Assembly (NCBI GenBank): GCA_973895155.1
Contig: OZ316895.1
Coordinates: 23,870,001-23,934,000, forward strand
Length of the DNA: 64,000 nt
Direction: 5' to 3'
Source of the DNA: Marsupella aquatica
Lineage: Eukaryota > Marchantiophyta
The notes beneath the pieces are model-generated. The model was not told where the DNA came from and did not search any database. It was given only the letters and a program-made list of their open reading frames with translations. Below, piece after piece: positions 20,076 through 31,078 of this stretch. A program made the position numbers and the translations under genes. The number at the start of each line of letters is the position of its first letter. The stretch's first letter is position 1.

Positions 20076-20912
20076 GGCCTCCAACGCCCAATTTGACTAG
20101 CAAGGTCAAACCGGGCATTCTGCAGGTAGCGGGTGCCAAGAATCATTATTAATTAGTTCATGGACCCCTTGGCTAATAAAATCAGGGTGAAGAGTCGATC
20201 TGAGCCGTCTCTATTTCTTATCTCCGGAAATCTCGTCCGTCCATCATAATGGCCAATCTATGGCTCAAAAGAAAGATCTCAAATAGATCTATGGATGGTT
20301 TCTGTCCGTTTTGCAAATGGGTTAATATTTTTCAAATGAAAAATTAAACAAATCCAAGCCTTCCTAGCCGTTTTGTTAATGTTACGATCTTTGCCATCCA
20401 TTTTGTAATGCCTCTAGAAATCTTATTCATCCATGTTAGAAGGCGATCTAGGGTGCAAAAGAAAGATCTCAATGAGACCTACGACTGGGTATTTTTTGTT
20501 TTGAGAATGATTAAATAATTTTGAGTATAAAATTTGATAAACTTTCAAGATTCCAACCATTCATCCTCCTCGATCCTGGGTTTCTATGTGCTCTTCCCAG
20601 CATTAATGGCCATACAATACGAGAGGTCCTTATATACCGGGAATTGCGATTTAACAAGGAAGTTATCAATTTAGTTATTAATCATTATTTATTATATGAA
20701 AATATTTTTTATAAATCTTTGAATTTAAGTTTTAAAATTGGAAATGTAACTAAAATGGTTACATAGTGACAGTTTTAACTGTCTTGCTTTCTGCATTTCC
20801 AATGTTTTTACTTTTCTTTTTATAGGATGGCGCCCCAAAATCTACACCCAAATTCACAAACACGAATGAAAACTATAATTTTGATTCACAAAATCGATTA
20901 GTCTTGTTTGTT
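20076..20912. other. AT-rich intergenic stretch
   Basis: Two blocks look like diverged copies of each other: 'gatc.atggct.aaaagaaagatctcaa...gatctatg' at about 20250-20320, and a similar block around 20445-20490 ('ctagggtgcaaaagaaagatctcaatgagacctacgac'). No gene. Confidence 0.45.
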
Positions 20913-21112
20913 ACGGTTGTTGTTGACGTGGCAAGCTGTGGTGCCAGGAATTTTGGAAGGGACCTCTAGTGAGATCCATACGGTTGTTGTTGCCGTGGCA
21001 AGTTGTGGTGCCAGGAATTTTGGAAGGGACCTCTAGTGGAGTACTTATGGTTGTTGTTGAGTGACAAGCTGTGGTGTCAGGAATTTTGGAAGGGACCTTT
21101 AGTGGAGTCAGT
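20913..21112. repeat. Three-copy 67-bp tandem repeat
   Basis: Copies start at 20913, 20980 and 21047, an exact 67-bp period. Each contains 'ggttgttgttg', 'gtggtgccaggaattttgga' and 'agggacctctagtg'. The third copy is the most diverged. Confidence 0.85.
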
Positions 21113-21370
21113 AATTAATGATTTTCCAAGGGAATTGTATGACTTGTAAAAAATTCCTGGGCTGCCCGACTCTGTCCCTTCAAGAATCGGGACCAGTCCT
21201 GGGGCGCCCTACCGTGGGCACCACAAAAACGGTCTTTTCAAGAATCAAAACATCAAGTCCCAGGATCCGGGCCGACTCTGCCCCCCTGCCCCAATCAACC
21301 CGAATCTGCCCTGCCCGCTCCAAGCGCGACATCGGGCTGCGAGAAATGACAGCAGCCAAGGGGGAGTATA

Positions 21371-21502
21371 AACGCTTCTGAACAGCAGTGGACTAGTTTA
21401 TTCACAGTGGGCTTTGCTCGTGAGCTTGACTGACGAAACGCTTCTGAACAGCAGTGGACTAGTTTATTCACAGTGGGCTTTGCTCGTGAGCTTGATTGAC
21501 GA
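21371..21502. repeat. 66-bp tandem duplication in the RRP17 promoter
   Basis: Two near-identical units starting aacgcttctgaacagcagtg at 21371 and 21437. A third, degraded copy follows ('gattctgaaccacagta', then 'gggcttgctcgtgagc'). The array lies 100-230 bp before the RRP17 ATG. Confidence 0.85.
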
Positions 21503-21556
21503 AAGGGATTCTGAACCACAGTATCGCCAATTTTGGGCTTGCTCGTGAGCTGGGCT
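21408..21556 (+). promoter_or_regulatory. Four TGGGCT (site II-like) elements upstream of RRP17
   Basis: TGGGCT occurs at 21408-21413, 21474-21479, 21534-21539 and 21551-21556. Site II elements (TGGGCY) are established TCP-factor targets in plant ribosomal-protein and ribosome-biogenesis genes. Three of the four are followed by 'tgctcgtgagc', and the first two were multiplied by the 66-bp tandem duplication. Confidence 0.6.
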
Positions 21557-21602
21557 TGATCGGCTAAAGGAAAGGAAGAGCACCCATCTGCCTTTTGTTG
21601 CG

Positions 21603-22992
21603 ATGGAGGACGAAGCGGATGACGATGTTGCGAGAAATCATGTGTCCAAACGATCTCGTTACAACAAGAGCACGGCGGTCGTCTTTGATGATGAAGACAG
21701 AGTGTACGTGTTGTCTCTTATTTCTCTCCGCCCTCTTTCTCTCAAGTTCAAGCTTTAGGTCTGGGAGCTGGGAATGTGTTCGAGGAAGTACTTGAAGTAC
21801 CGAGAAGAGACCTTTTCCGCTGTGACTACTTTAGGGTTTTCTAGCATGCCCAATTTGATAATGGACGCAATGAATTTCGGCACCGAGGCTGAGAATTGAT
21901 GTGCGTGATTCTCGACGAGATTTGTGATTCAATTTGACAAAACATGCTGCTGGAAATGTGCATTCTAAAATGTTGAGTTCGGGAATATTGGTGGCGTTCA
22001 GGGAGTTTCTCTCTGGTTTTCGGAAGAGAAAGGAGAAAAGACGGCAGGCCGCTGAGCAACAGAAGCAATACAAGGAGAGGCAAAAGAGGATTCAGGATCG
22101 TCGGGAGGTATTCATGTCTTTGCGCTCTCCTGATTAAACCAGCGGCTGCAGTTTTTCAGGGAAGGTCAGGTCTGCAACTTTGCTCTTTCGTTTAGGGTTT
22201 AGGGTTTAGGGTTTGAGGATCAAGGTTGAAACGGAAAAACGGTCCAAATTACTTGTGCGTGTAAGACAGCAATATCACCAGTGACTCTATTTGATCGGAG
22301 ATGAAAATTGCCTTCATGCTGACTCCTGGGCCATAACTCATAGAACTTTGATTGCTTTAATTGTCTTTATGAAAGCATATTGACTCTGCTGACAAGATGG
22401 GTCTTTGCGTGTATTCATCCTTGAAATTGAAATCAGAGGCGAGCTGCATTGAAAGAGGCCAAAGGAGAAACTGCAGTTATTGAAGACGGAGCGCAAATCG
22501 ACGGCGAGGATGAGTTAGCTGAAGCAATCACAAAGGATGTCTCTGGTATGAAGCTCCTTTTGAAGAAATATGAAATCATAGGAGGGAAGAATGCAGTTAG
22601 AAGTAAAAGAATTGGGAGAAAACTGAGCGACACAATTGCCAGATTATGTAGCTCGTTTGAGCAAGCTTTGAACGACTCGAGAAGTGCCAAGACAATGAGC
22701 GCTGATTCATGGCTGTCTCGCAGGTACTGCCACTTACGATGATAAAGAGACCACCACTGTAGTGCGCGTGACTACAATAACGGCAGAGGACGAAGACCAG
22801 GAAACGGAGGAACGACCTGTAAGGAAGGCTGATAGACATGCTGCCATATCGCAAAAGTTAAAACCAGTGAAGGTGAAATTTAAGAAGCCGAAGAAAGTTC
22901 AGTCAGAAAAGCGAATGAGAAAGTTGACACGGCGGGAGAAATCAATGCCGAAGAACTTGAGGTCGCGGAGAGATAAGAAGCGGAAGAAGTGA
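21603..22992 (+). CDS. RRP17/NOL12-type nucleolar ribosomal RNA processing protein
   Basis: Four exons read by eye: 21603-21703, 22002-22107, 22437-22545 and 22724-22992. All introns are GT-AG, and the spliced frame gives about 194 residues. The joined frame contains the conserved Nop25/RRP17 signature: TAVVFDDEDR and EFLSGFRKRK (joined by one Val across intron 1), then a charged helix (QKQYKERQKRIQDRRE) continued in exon 3 as RRAALKEAK. The C-terminus is strongly basic (KPVKVKFKKPKK ... LRSRRDKKRKK), typical of nucleolar RNA-binding factors. In yeast Rrp17 is a 5'-3' exonuclease for pre-60S rRNA processing; in metazoans NOL12 has the same role. The function here follows from family membership. 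The promoter has TGGGCT elements and intron 2 a telo box, as expected of ribosome-biogenesis genes. Confidence 0.85.
22191..22214 (+). promoter_or_regulatory. Telo-box array (TTTAGGG)3 in RRP17 intron 2
   Basis: Three tandem TTTAGGG units plus TTT. Telo boxes, together with site II motifs, mark plant translation-apparatus genes. Here the array lies 0.6 kb inside the gene, in intron 2 and not in the usual 5' region. Confidence 0.6.
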
Positions 22993-24766
22993 TTCCTGTA
23001 CTCCAGATTTCAGCACGGCGGGCTTGAGTAGATAGAGGTCACAAGCTTCCAGGAGCTTTCAAGGCTTGTCGGCTTCTCAAATTCAGTTTGGGGATGAAAC
23101 TGTCGAGTTTTGCTCCTGTGCCTCTTATTAGAATGAAGAAGCCCGTGAAGCCAAATTGCATAGTTTTCCTTTGAGGCAAATGGAATCATAGCCAGATGAA
23201 GAAGCTGTCCTCTTTAAGGATAGAGGAAATCTGTGCGTTGACGGGTAATTGAGGCACCGATGGACTTGATTTGTATGATTCAGATGTGGATCAGGTCCTG
23301 CTTAACAGGAGGAAGAAGCACTCTGGAATAGATAGGGCAAAGTTCGATGGTGTAAGATCAAATTGACGGAACGTCTGACTTGGGAGAGGAAATATTGGCG
23401 TGGTGCGGGATTGGGACTAGATTGGAAAACTCATGAGGACCGACAAGAGAAGTACGAACATGAGGACTTCTGATGAGGTGTAGAGTTGACGGAGAGGCTT
23501 AGTATTGAGGAAGTGGAAGAGTTTTGGGATAAGGAAGAGTAGGATGCTTCCGCGAGAAATAGTGGCAGTTTGTTTTACCTGCTACCACGCAAAAGAGTAT
23601 CCAAGATTGCCCTGTTTGGTGCAGTGAGTTTTTTCTCATCGTTGCGACGATGATCTCCGGGTGTGAATGTCACGGTGACTTTCAGAGCTTTGCTCATCAA
23701 TGCAAGGCTCGGTTTTCCTTGCTCTGAGAGAAGCAAATTTAGTCCTGGTCGAGCGTTGATTTTCTTCACCTGGCTGTTGCTTCACTGTTGAAATTCATCA
23801 TGCGTATGTATCAAGCACGGGCACCATGGCCGATAGGATCTTCGCTTTTTTCAGTGGCCATCAGGTTATTTTGAAGGTTGCTCGTGTTGACTGTGTTGGG
23901 ACGTTTTGGGGATAGCGGGGACTTTTGGAAAGACCTTTCGTTTGCTCCTCCTGTGAGTATAATGCCCTTCTTTTGTGGATCCAACTTTCATGAAATATCT
24001 GTGGATCAGAATTCAGTCAAAAAATAGTCAAATACGCAGCCGAATTCGGAGACTTATGTCAGTTCTTCCTGAAACCCAGTCAATTGTTCCGGACCAGTTG
24101 AGGATTGCTGAGGTCTGATTTCATACAAAATGAAGTACAATACATCCATGCAACTGCATTTGGACAGGTCAACCCAACATCAGCCAAAATTGGTCTTTCG
24201 CCCACGGATAACTGATATCCAACGTACAAAATAAAAAAGCCAGTATAGCCAATTACACACACTTACCCCAAAACAGGCTACTGTAGGAGGATGCGTCACA
24301 ACTACAATTGAGATGCTTTATATCTCCAATAAATTCAGATTTACAACAATAGAATGTTGGGTTGCACGACCGCAAGACACTGGTGTGGGCAGGCACTCTT
24401 TCACAACAAGGTGCACCGACCCTAGCTGGAATTTCGCCTAATTGATGAACACTACGTACAGTAGAGAACGCTTCGACTCCAAAACCAAATGAAGTGTGTC
24501 CTCAACACAAGATGAGGCTACTATCACTGATGCTTAGTGATGCATAATCGGTCGCAGGTTCAAATAGAGGAAGGTTGTGGGTTGCCAAGATACATGACGG
24601 GAATTACAAAGGCCAACTTTGCTCAAGCGGCGAACGGTCCAAGAATACAGGGCCTGAGCTGCATGCGAGCGGTCTATATACGTTGGATTGACGAAACAAA
24701 ATTTCACAAGCACTGAGCAGTGTCCACATGAATGCTTTCTCCAACTTGCCCGCATGAATGTTGACT
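22993..24766. other. Region between RRP17 and FBPase, mostly without gene
   Basis: 3' flanks of two genes that converge here. A decayed coding-like tract at 23369-23548 is listed separately. The rest has only short frames. Confidence 0.45.
23369..23548 (+). pseudogene. Decayed coding fragment of unknown family
   Basis: One frame reads LTERLTWERKYWRGAGLGLD, continues through THEDRQEKYEHEDF, meets two adjacent TGA codons, and goes on in the same frame as GVELTERLSIEEVEEFWDKE before a TAG. The helix-like, charged composition and retained frame around adjacent stops suggest a relic of a real gene or retrocopy. I do not recognise the family. Confidence 0.4.
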
Positions 24767-27700
24767 TCAAGCCAAATACTTCTCAAGCTTGTCCACCTCC
24801 TCTTCACTGCCAACAAAAAGTGGGACTCTTTGATGTACCTGTTCCCACACCGACGCCGTTTAGTTGAAAAGCTTTGGTCGGATCAGAGTATAATAATGCA
24901 GAAGAACGAAAAATAATATTTATGGTCACGATAGCTAATAGAATACAGGATTTACTTTGATACAAAAGAGTTCTACGAAGAGGATGCACTACAGGAGTGA
25001 TGAAAGAGTTAAATAATTGAATAATTGAATAATGAATCGTTCATCACTCCTGTAGTGCATCAAATCGTTCATCACTCCTGTAGTGAACGGGGTGGAACGA
25101 AGGACGAAGGTTAATTCTACTCCGAATGTTATAGTCAACGTCTTACTCCACCCTCCTTAACTTGGGTCCACAATTGCTCTCCAATAACGGATGGTTCTAC
25201 TACAAGCATTTACTTTTGCTCCCCGGTTACAGAGAGTGTCAAGGAGTATATCACTCCCGGTACAACAGCCCTGCGGAGTGTAACTATGAATTCACTCCAG
25301 AAAAAATGCACTCCCAAGCAACGTGGAAGACACAAGAAAAGTAAATGATCAGCCTACATAGGAAAGCAAATTTATCTACTGAGAATTAGTCAGGAAAAGA
25401 TGTACCATGAGAGAGATTTACCTGGTCGGGCTGGATATCCAAAACTCTGTTTCTGCCATCCGACCCCTTTCCACCAGCCTGCTCTGCCAAGAAGCTCATG
25501 GGAGCACACTCATAGAGCAACCTCAGCTTTCCAGTAACACTCTTCTTGTCGGCAGGGTAGCCGTAAATTCCACCGTAGAGCATAGTTCTATGGAAATCAC
25601 CCACGAGACTGCCAATGTAGCGAGCTGAGTAAGGCTTTCCATTTGCATCAGGGATTTTCAGGGCATCCACATACTTTTTCAACTTGTCATCCCAAAGCGC
25701 ATAGTTCCCTTCATTAAAGGAGTAAATCTTTCCCTTCTTAGGAATCTTAATGTCCCTGTGTGTAAGCACGAACTCCCCATACAGAGGGTCAAGGGTGAAC
25801 CCGAACACTCCATTGCCAACCGACAGGACCATGATGACCGAGCTGGAGTACATGCAATACCCAGCAGCCAGAAGGTTACTTCCGGGCTGGCAGACATTGA
25901 TGATACAGTTCTCTTGAGTCTTGGCAAGCTGCAACACAAGATATTTGTTAAGCTTTCGTTTCCAGCAGTATCACAACTTTCGTTTCCAGCAGTATCAACC
26001 AGGCATTCCAACATTTCGTTCAATGCCTGATCTAGTCATTCCGCATTGCAGCGTGAATCCAAATGTCAAACGAGTCCCCAAGATAACATATATAAAATTC
26101 TTTTATCCAGAGGTAACCATTTTAATTTATTTTTACAAGACGATCTCTATTCGTAGGAGATCAGACCACTTCCGTGAAGTAAGACGACGATGAGAAAAGG
26201 AATGAAGTGAACGACTAGAAGAAGCCAAGCGGCACCCGTGCACACGACGGAAATGGATTTACACTCGAGCGTGCGGAGACAACACTGATGTAAGTTGCCT
26301 CTTTCGGCTGAGGCAACATAATTCAGGGGGCAAAACGCCGACTCTATTTACGGTAAGCAAGGGAAAGAGTTGGGTTGAATGTTAAATTACATTGTCTTCG
26401 TCATCGAGGTCTGCGAGGCACTCCTCAGTGGGCCTGTAGATCCCGAAAATTGAACCAGTGGAGACTGCTGCGTCGATGTTCGAAGAGCCATCCAAAGGAT
26501 CGAACACAACGACGTAATTTCCTGAGTAACTCTCTTCCACTGCCACTGGGGTATCCTCCTCCTCGGAAGCGATGATGCCTGTCCTTCCGCTCGACCTCAG
26601 GCAGCTGGAGAACACCTGCAAGTTGGAATAGACCACATTGACCCGTCCCTTTAGACATATGCATGACCCCGTCCAACCTCGGCTTCTAATCGGAAACCCA
26701 ATTTTGGGCCCGTGTTACTAGCCCATTTCCCAAGCACACTTTTATCCTCCACTCATCCAAACGAGAGAGAAGATTGCTCGAAGATTTCCGTCTCAAAAGA
26801 AACCGGAAGTTATGCCAATCGGAATCCTGGACAGCGGCGTCCCAATTCCTAATTTTTCTTCTTTCGACTGACTAACGATAGATTTGCAGCAGTGGATACA
26901 GTAGATCCAAACTACATCATTGTAAATTCCGAAGTTTTGGTCTCTACCAAAATACTAAAACAAAATACAAACGAAAATTTATTTTCCAGTACTCTGATTT
27001 TGGTTACAAGTTGTGATCAATCTGTACCATGATTGAAAGAGGAAGAATGAATCTACGTAGACTCAGACAACTCATTATTAGTGGCTGGATGATGACGATC
27101 ATCCAGCATCAGTTATCGATAGCAGAATGGCAATACTAAAAGTACAAGGGATCCACACAGGCCCTGGGACAAGAATTGTACAGTGCATTCGAGAGGCAGA
27201 AGTCACACATCGTGGGTATGTGAATTTGAGAATGAATGAGTGAAAAATCAGTAGACAAACTATCTAGTCCTCGACGACCCATGTGGTCAATGGGACCGAC
27301 GCTTCGCAAAGATTTCTACGAGCAAAATCTCACGTAAGTTCTGAACCAAGAGCGTACCGACGAATTCACCACAAAATCTCTAGCTTGAGTCCAGAGAGCG
27401 AATGAACGAATGAAAGTCCACGGGAATTCAAATCGGCAATGGGACCAATAATGTAAAGTGACCCATCCAAGTCAAATTCAACGTCGCAGCAGGTGGGCAG
27501 CATTAACAGGAGATCTAGACAGTCCGGAAGCGCATTTCATTTCATTCCCCAACTCCTACGAAATGCGGAATGGACTGGCTGATGGAAAAGAGCGAGAGAG
27601 AGAGAGGCACCTCGTTGGAGATGACATCGAGCTTCTTCTGGTCCTCGCCCTGCACGTTGACGGCGCCCTGCACACCGGTGAGATTTGAAATGCCAGCGCG

Positions 27701-28090
27701 TTGCACCAATGAGGCAATCTGCTTGCAAGCCACCGCAATACTAGACAGCACAATGGTCAATTCCCCATCAATCACGCCCTCCTGCTCCTCCCTCAGCAAC
27801 CAGCCGGTGAAAGTCTCCAACTCGTACAAGCTCTTCTTCCTGGGCTCCTTGGCTGGCGGAGTCACGGCAATAGCTGCTCTCGCGGCCCCTCCTCCTCTGC
27901 CCCCCGCAGCAACACAGCTCGTGGCTCTGTTCACTCGCAGCCGCAACGATGGCGATGCTGCGTGGAAGGAGGACGAGAGCTCATTGCACAGGGCCCGAGC
28001 GGACGATTCTTTGCCGTGAGAGGTCTTAGATAGCCGTGATTCAGCAGCAATCGAAGCAATGGAGCTGGCAACTGCTGTAGTGGCAGCCAT
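24767..28090 (-). CDS. Chloroplast fructose-1,6-bisphosphatase
   Basis: Hydrolyses fructose-1,6-bisphosphate to fructose-6-phosphate in the Calvin cycle, in the chloroplast stroma. Four exons, all phase 0 with GT-AG introns: 27611-28090, 26391-26615, 25422-25928 and 24767-24838, giving 427 residues. The first ~80 residues are Ala/Ser/Arg-rich, a typical transit peptide. Catalytic and metal-site motifs are intact: [52 protein letters not shown] and [10 protein letters not shown]. The plastid-specific redox loop is present, with its three cysteines in SSCLRSS, PTEEC and QENC; thioredoxin f regulation through these is established for the plant enzyme. The last exon encodes [20 protein letters not shown] and the usual short end. 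The gene is complete, with no sign of damage. Intron 3 holds an unusual hairpin. Confidence 0.95.
24983..25090. repeat. Perfect 21-bp hairpin plus extra arm copy in FBPase intron 3
   Basis: gatgcactacaggagtgatga (24983-25003) is the exact reverse complement of 25041-25061, separated by a 37-base AT-rich loop. A third copy of the arm core begins near 25069 in the orientation of the right arm. It may be a small foldback or MITE remnant, or a hairpin transcript. Confidence 0.75.
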
Positions 28091-28838
28091 AGCTTCAATC
28101 CGTTCTAATTCTCCACACTGTAGTCGCTCAGCTCAATTCAGCTCAGCTCAGCTACAATGCAATAGAAGCGACAGGAAGAGATTGAAGGGAACTCTGAATT
28201 CTGGCCAGGAAGCGAATTGCAGTGCACGGTGGTCAAAATTGATCAATGAACCAATCAATTCCGCTCCGAATCAGCGTCAGCAGCAGCAGAGAGTCTCCAC
28301 TTCCTCTCTGGATAGCATCGCGATGAACGAACAGCATATCCACAGAAGGGGAACGAAACCGGCGGGGCTGATTCCGGGGACATGGAAGGGGAACGAGAGG
28401 TTGGGAAGGGGAACGAGAGCTGTTGGGAAAACGCGAACGAGAGGCCCACAGTTGGATAACCAGAGCACCAAGAAGATGGCGCCACGTCGGAACATTTCAA
28501 CGCCCCTTGAAGGATCGGACGGTCTCCAGTGCGCCCCCGGCATGTTCATGCGCACTTGTGGGGGCGGTCCTCTGAAACAAGTAACAGTAATTCGTTACCG
28601 AGTGTGTACGGTTTTTAGGGGCCTTTATTATGTTTGAGGGAATATAGATTATTTCATTTTGAGAATGAAAGGATTCTATTCTGGAACCCTGCAATCTGGA
28701 GTTCTTGACCGTTGATTGAATAGATGAACGACAGATGATGAGTACTGGGATTCGCATCTTTGCTGCCGCATTACAAAGTTACGTTTTGTAGTATTGTCTT
28801 TTAGGGGACATGGGCAAAATTACGTATTACTGTTTTAA
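28091..28838. other. FBPase promoter side, no gene
   Basis: Upstream flank of the FBPase gene. A 192-codon + strand ORF starting inside exon 1 (28059-28637) is low-complexity and antisense to the transit peptide, so it is not called. 'ctcagctcaattcagctcagctcagcta' near 28127-28152 is a short repeat. Confidence 0.45.
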
Positions 28839-29052
28839 ATTATCTAGTAATTACTATATTTTATGTTTAGGGGGGCAATAGGGGCAGAGTATGGTCATAT
28901 TAAAAATTTTGCCCGTGATCTGACCATAACTTTTAATTTTATTTAATGGCAAAACCTCCAACCCTAAACCCTAAACATAAAATAATAGTGACTATTAAAT
29001 AACTTAAAAGTTATGGTCATATTAAGTGTTGCCCATAATCTGACCATAACTA
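28839..29052. repeat. AT-rich foldback element with telomere-like motifs
   Basis: A left arm (about 28839-28873, ending tatgtttagggg) pairs imperfectly with 28963-29001 (ccctaaacataaaataatag...). A 40-bp block starting atggtcatatta recurs directly at 28890 and 29012, each ending tgaccataac. MITE-like; the family is not recognised. Confidence 0.55.
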
Positions 29053-29570
29053 TTCTTTGTAGGTGAACTTTTAATCTAATTTTTTTGTGCCCAATCTACA
29101 AAGCTTTTTTACGGTCATGTAGTACATGGATGTCTCTCAAGAACACAGAGTTACTGAACAATGATTTTGAGTTCTATAAGGTTTGTGTCCATCAACTCAC
29201 AAGTTAAATACTGCAAACATTGTTGCTAGTAAGTGGAGTATGAGCCAAAGCATCTTTGAGCACAAATCATCCTTACAACTGGATTTCAAGAGATATGCAA
29301 GCACCAAGGTGAGTAATGCGTTGGGCATTGAAAATGGTGCATGGTGGGACCTCTAGGTCCATCTCATAGTTAGTAAAAAATGTTATCAAAATGAATATAT
29401 GAGTCTGGGGAGGCCTAGCCCCATAATTACATTTTGTAAATAGATCATTGGAATGATTGCATAGATAATAATGTTTAGAAGCCAACAAATATTCCAGTAA
29501 ATACTGTTTAAGAATGAGCAGTGTAGGTATGCATCTTACTAGTAATTCGCTACCAGAAACTACAATTGGG

Positions 29571-29615
29571 GTCTAGGTTTGTAGAGTGAAGCCTCTAGAG
29601 TGTAACTCTAGGCCC
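29571..29615 (+). repeat. Dispersed 'tagagtgaagcctctaga' motif, copy 1
   Basis: About 45 bp with the core gtagagtgaagcctctagag followed by 'aactcta', recurring at 32831-32862 (inverted) and 49426-49470 (same orientation). The core is itself nearly palindromic. Confidence 0.55.
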
Positions 29616-30502
29616 AACCAAATGTATGTGGATGGAGAGGGTGGGATGTAGTTTATGTCAAGATGATGATGCATGCTGATTTTTGTCATAATCATCTTTA
29701 TTGTCATTCAAAGAATGGCATTCAGGCTCGTGCCTTTGAAATTCAATTTGCCAGCTGGTGCCCAAAGTAGAGAAGGGAAGCTCTTGTGAACATTTCTTTG
29801 AGGTTCAGAGTATACCAAAGTCACCTAGTCATCCCAAGCAGTGTGTATTTTAGTGGCAGAAATTTGCTAGATTCCACCTCCCCAAAAATCTTTCGCCACT
29901 TTTGGCTAAAATTCGCTACTTTTTGCTGTCTCATTAGCCAGTGTTCCACCTAATCCCAGGCCCCATTAGCCAGAATCTATGGTCAGCCTTAAATCTAGGG
30001 AGATCTGATGGGCAGGAAGATAATTGAATAATGAATCTTTTGAGCATCTTTCCTTCACACACTTTACATTGCCACTCTGGCAAAAAAGTGAAATCCTTAA
30101 AAAATACACTGATCCCGAGAATACCGTAGTGCCATCACGGTTTGTGCAGGACCTCCACGTTTTCATTTTTGGAAAAATGCAAGGCCACCTGTTCTAGGTT
30201 TTTAATTTTAGAACAGTGATGGCGTACAACAAAAAGTCAGTGTTTACACCAGAATGCTTACTTAGATATTCTTAAAATTTACATGACAAAATTCTTTCGA
30301 CATTTCACAAAGACCCTAACATGTTTTGTTTAACATGTTCTGTTTGTTGTGCAATGAGGCCTCAAAGCAAATAATGTTTAATTGGTTGTAAGCCAATAGG
30401 ATCTGTTCTGCTAGATCCACCACTAATAACTTAGTACTATTTAGAAGAACAAAATCAAACAACACAAAACTTCTTCTTGGGGTTGAGGTATCTTTTGAAT
30501 AT

Positions 30503-30520
30503 GACCCTAACCCTAACCCT
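30503..30520. repeat. CCCTAA microsatellite
   Basis: Three tandem CCCTAA units, which differs from the plant CCCTAAA unit seen at 28961-28975 and 22191-22214. Confidence 0.6.
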
Positions 30521-31078
30521 ACTTGGACCATCTTGCTCCAAACATCATACAACGTATGACTATGAGCAATGAAATGTGACCCTCCATCCTCATCTCCATT
30601 GTGCGTCACAGCAGCAAGTCACAACATACGTAGCATTTCAAGCTTGGTACATTGTATCTGGCATTTGCTTCATTCTCCCTCCTCCTGATATAGATGCATC
30701 TTTCTAATGCCTTTCTATTTCAACTTATTCAAAAAATATATAAAAGTTATATTATCATATCATACTGAGTACATGAGAGGAATCATTTGGTATAAAGTTA
30801 TGAAAATGACTGAAACTTTACAAGAATTCAACTTCAAGAATGGTGGCTGAGGGGGCTGGGGAGAGACGGTGCAGCAGTCTCGAAGCATGAAACACTTGGC
30901 CACTACCAATGCAAAAGAAAATTAACTGAGTACAAAGAAACCTTTCTGGTAGAAAGTAACCCTCAAAAGAAACAATACCAAATTACCTAGTGACTAGGAT
31001 CATGAGAATGGTGATATTTCGGAGGACCAGTTAGATATAGATGTACATTGTGCACCTTGACATCTCGGGGCTCAAGTT

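Noticed and set aside
19768-20139. Gly-rich - strand frame resembling a glycine-rich protein
   Set aside because: Result of the C-rich simple repeat on the + strand; no start context, signal peptide or conserved motif.
28059-28637. 192-codon + strand frame upstream of FBPase
   Set aside because: Overlaps the FBPase first exon in antisense, is low in complexity and has no domain.
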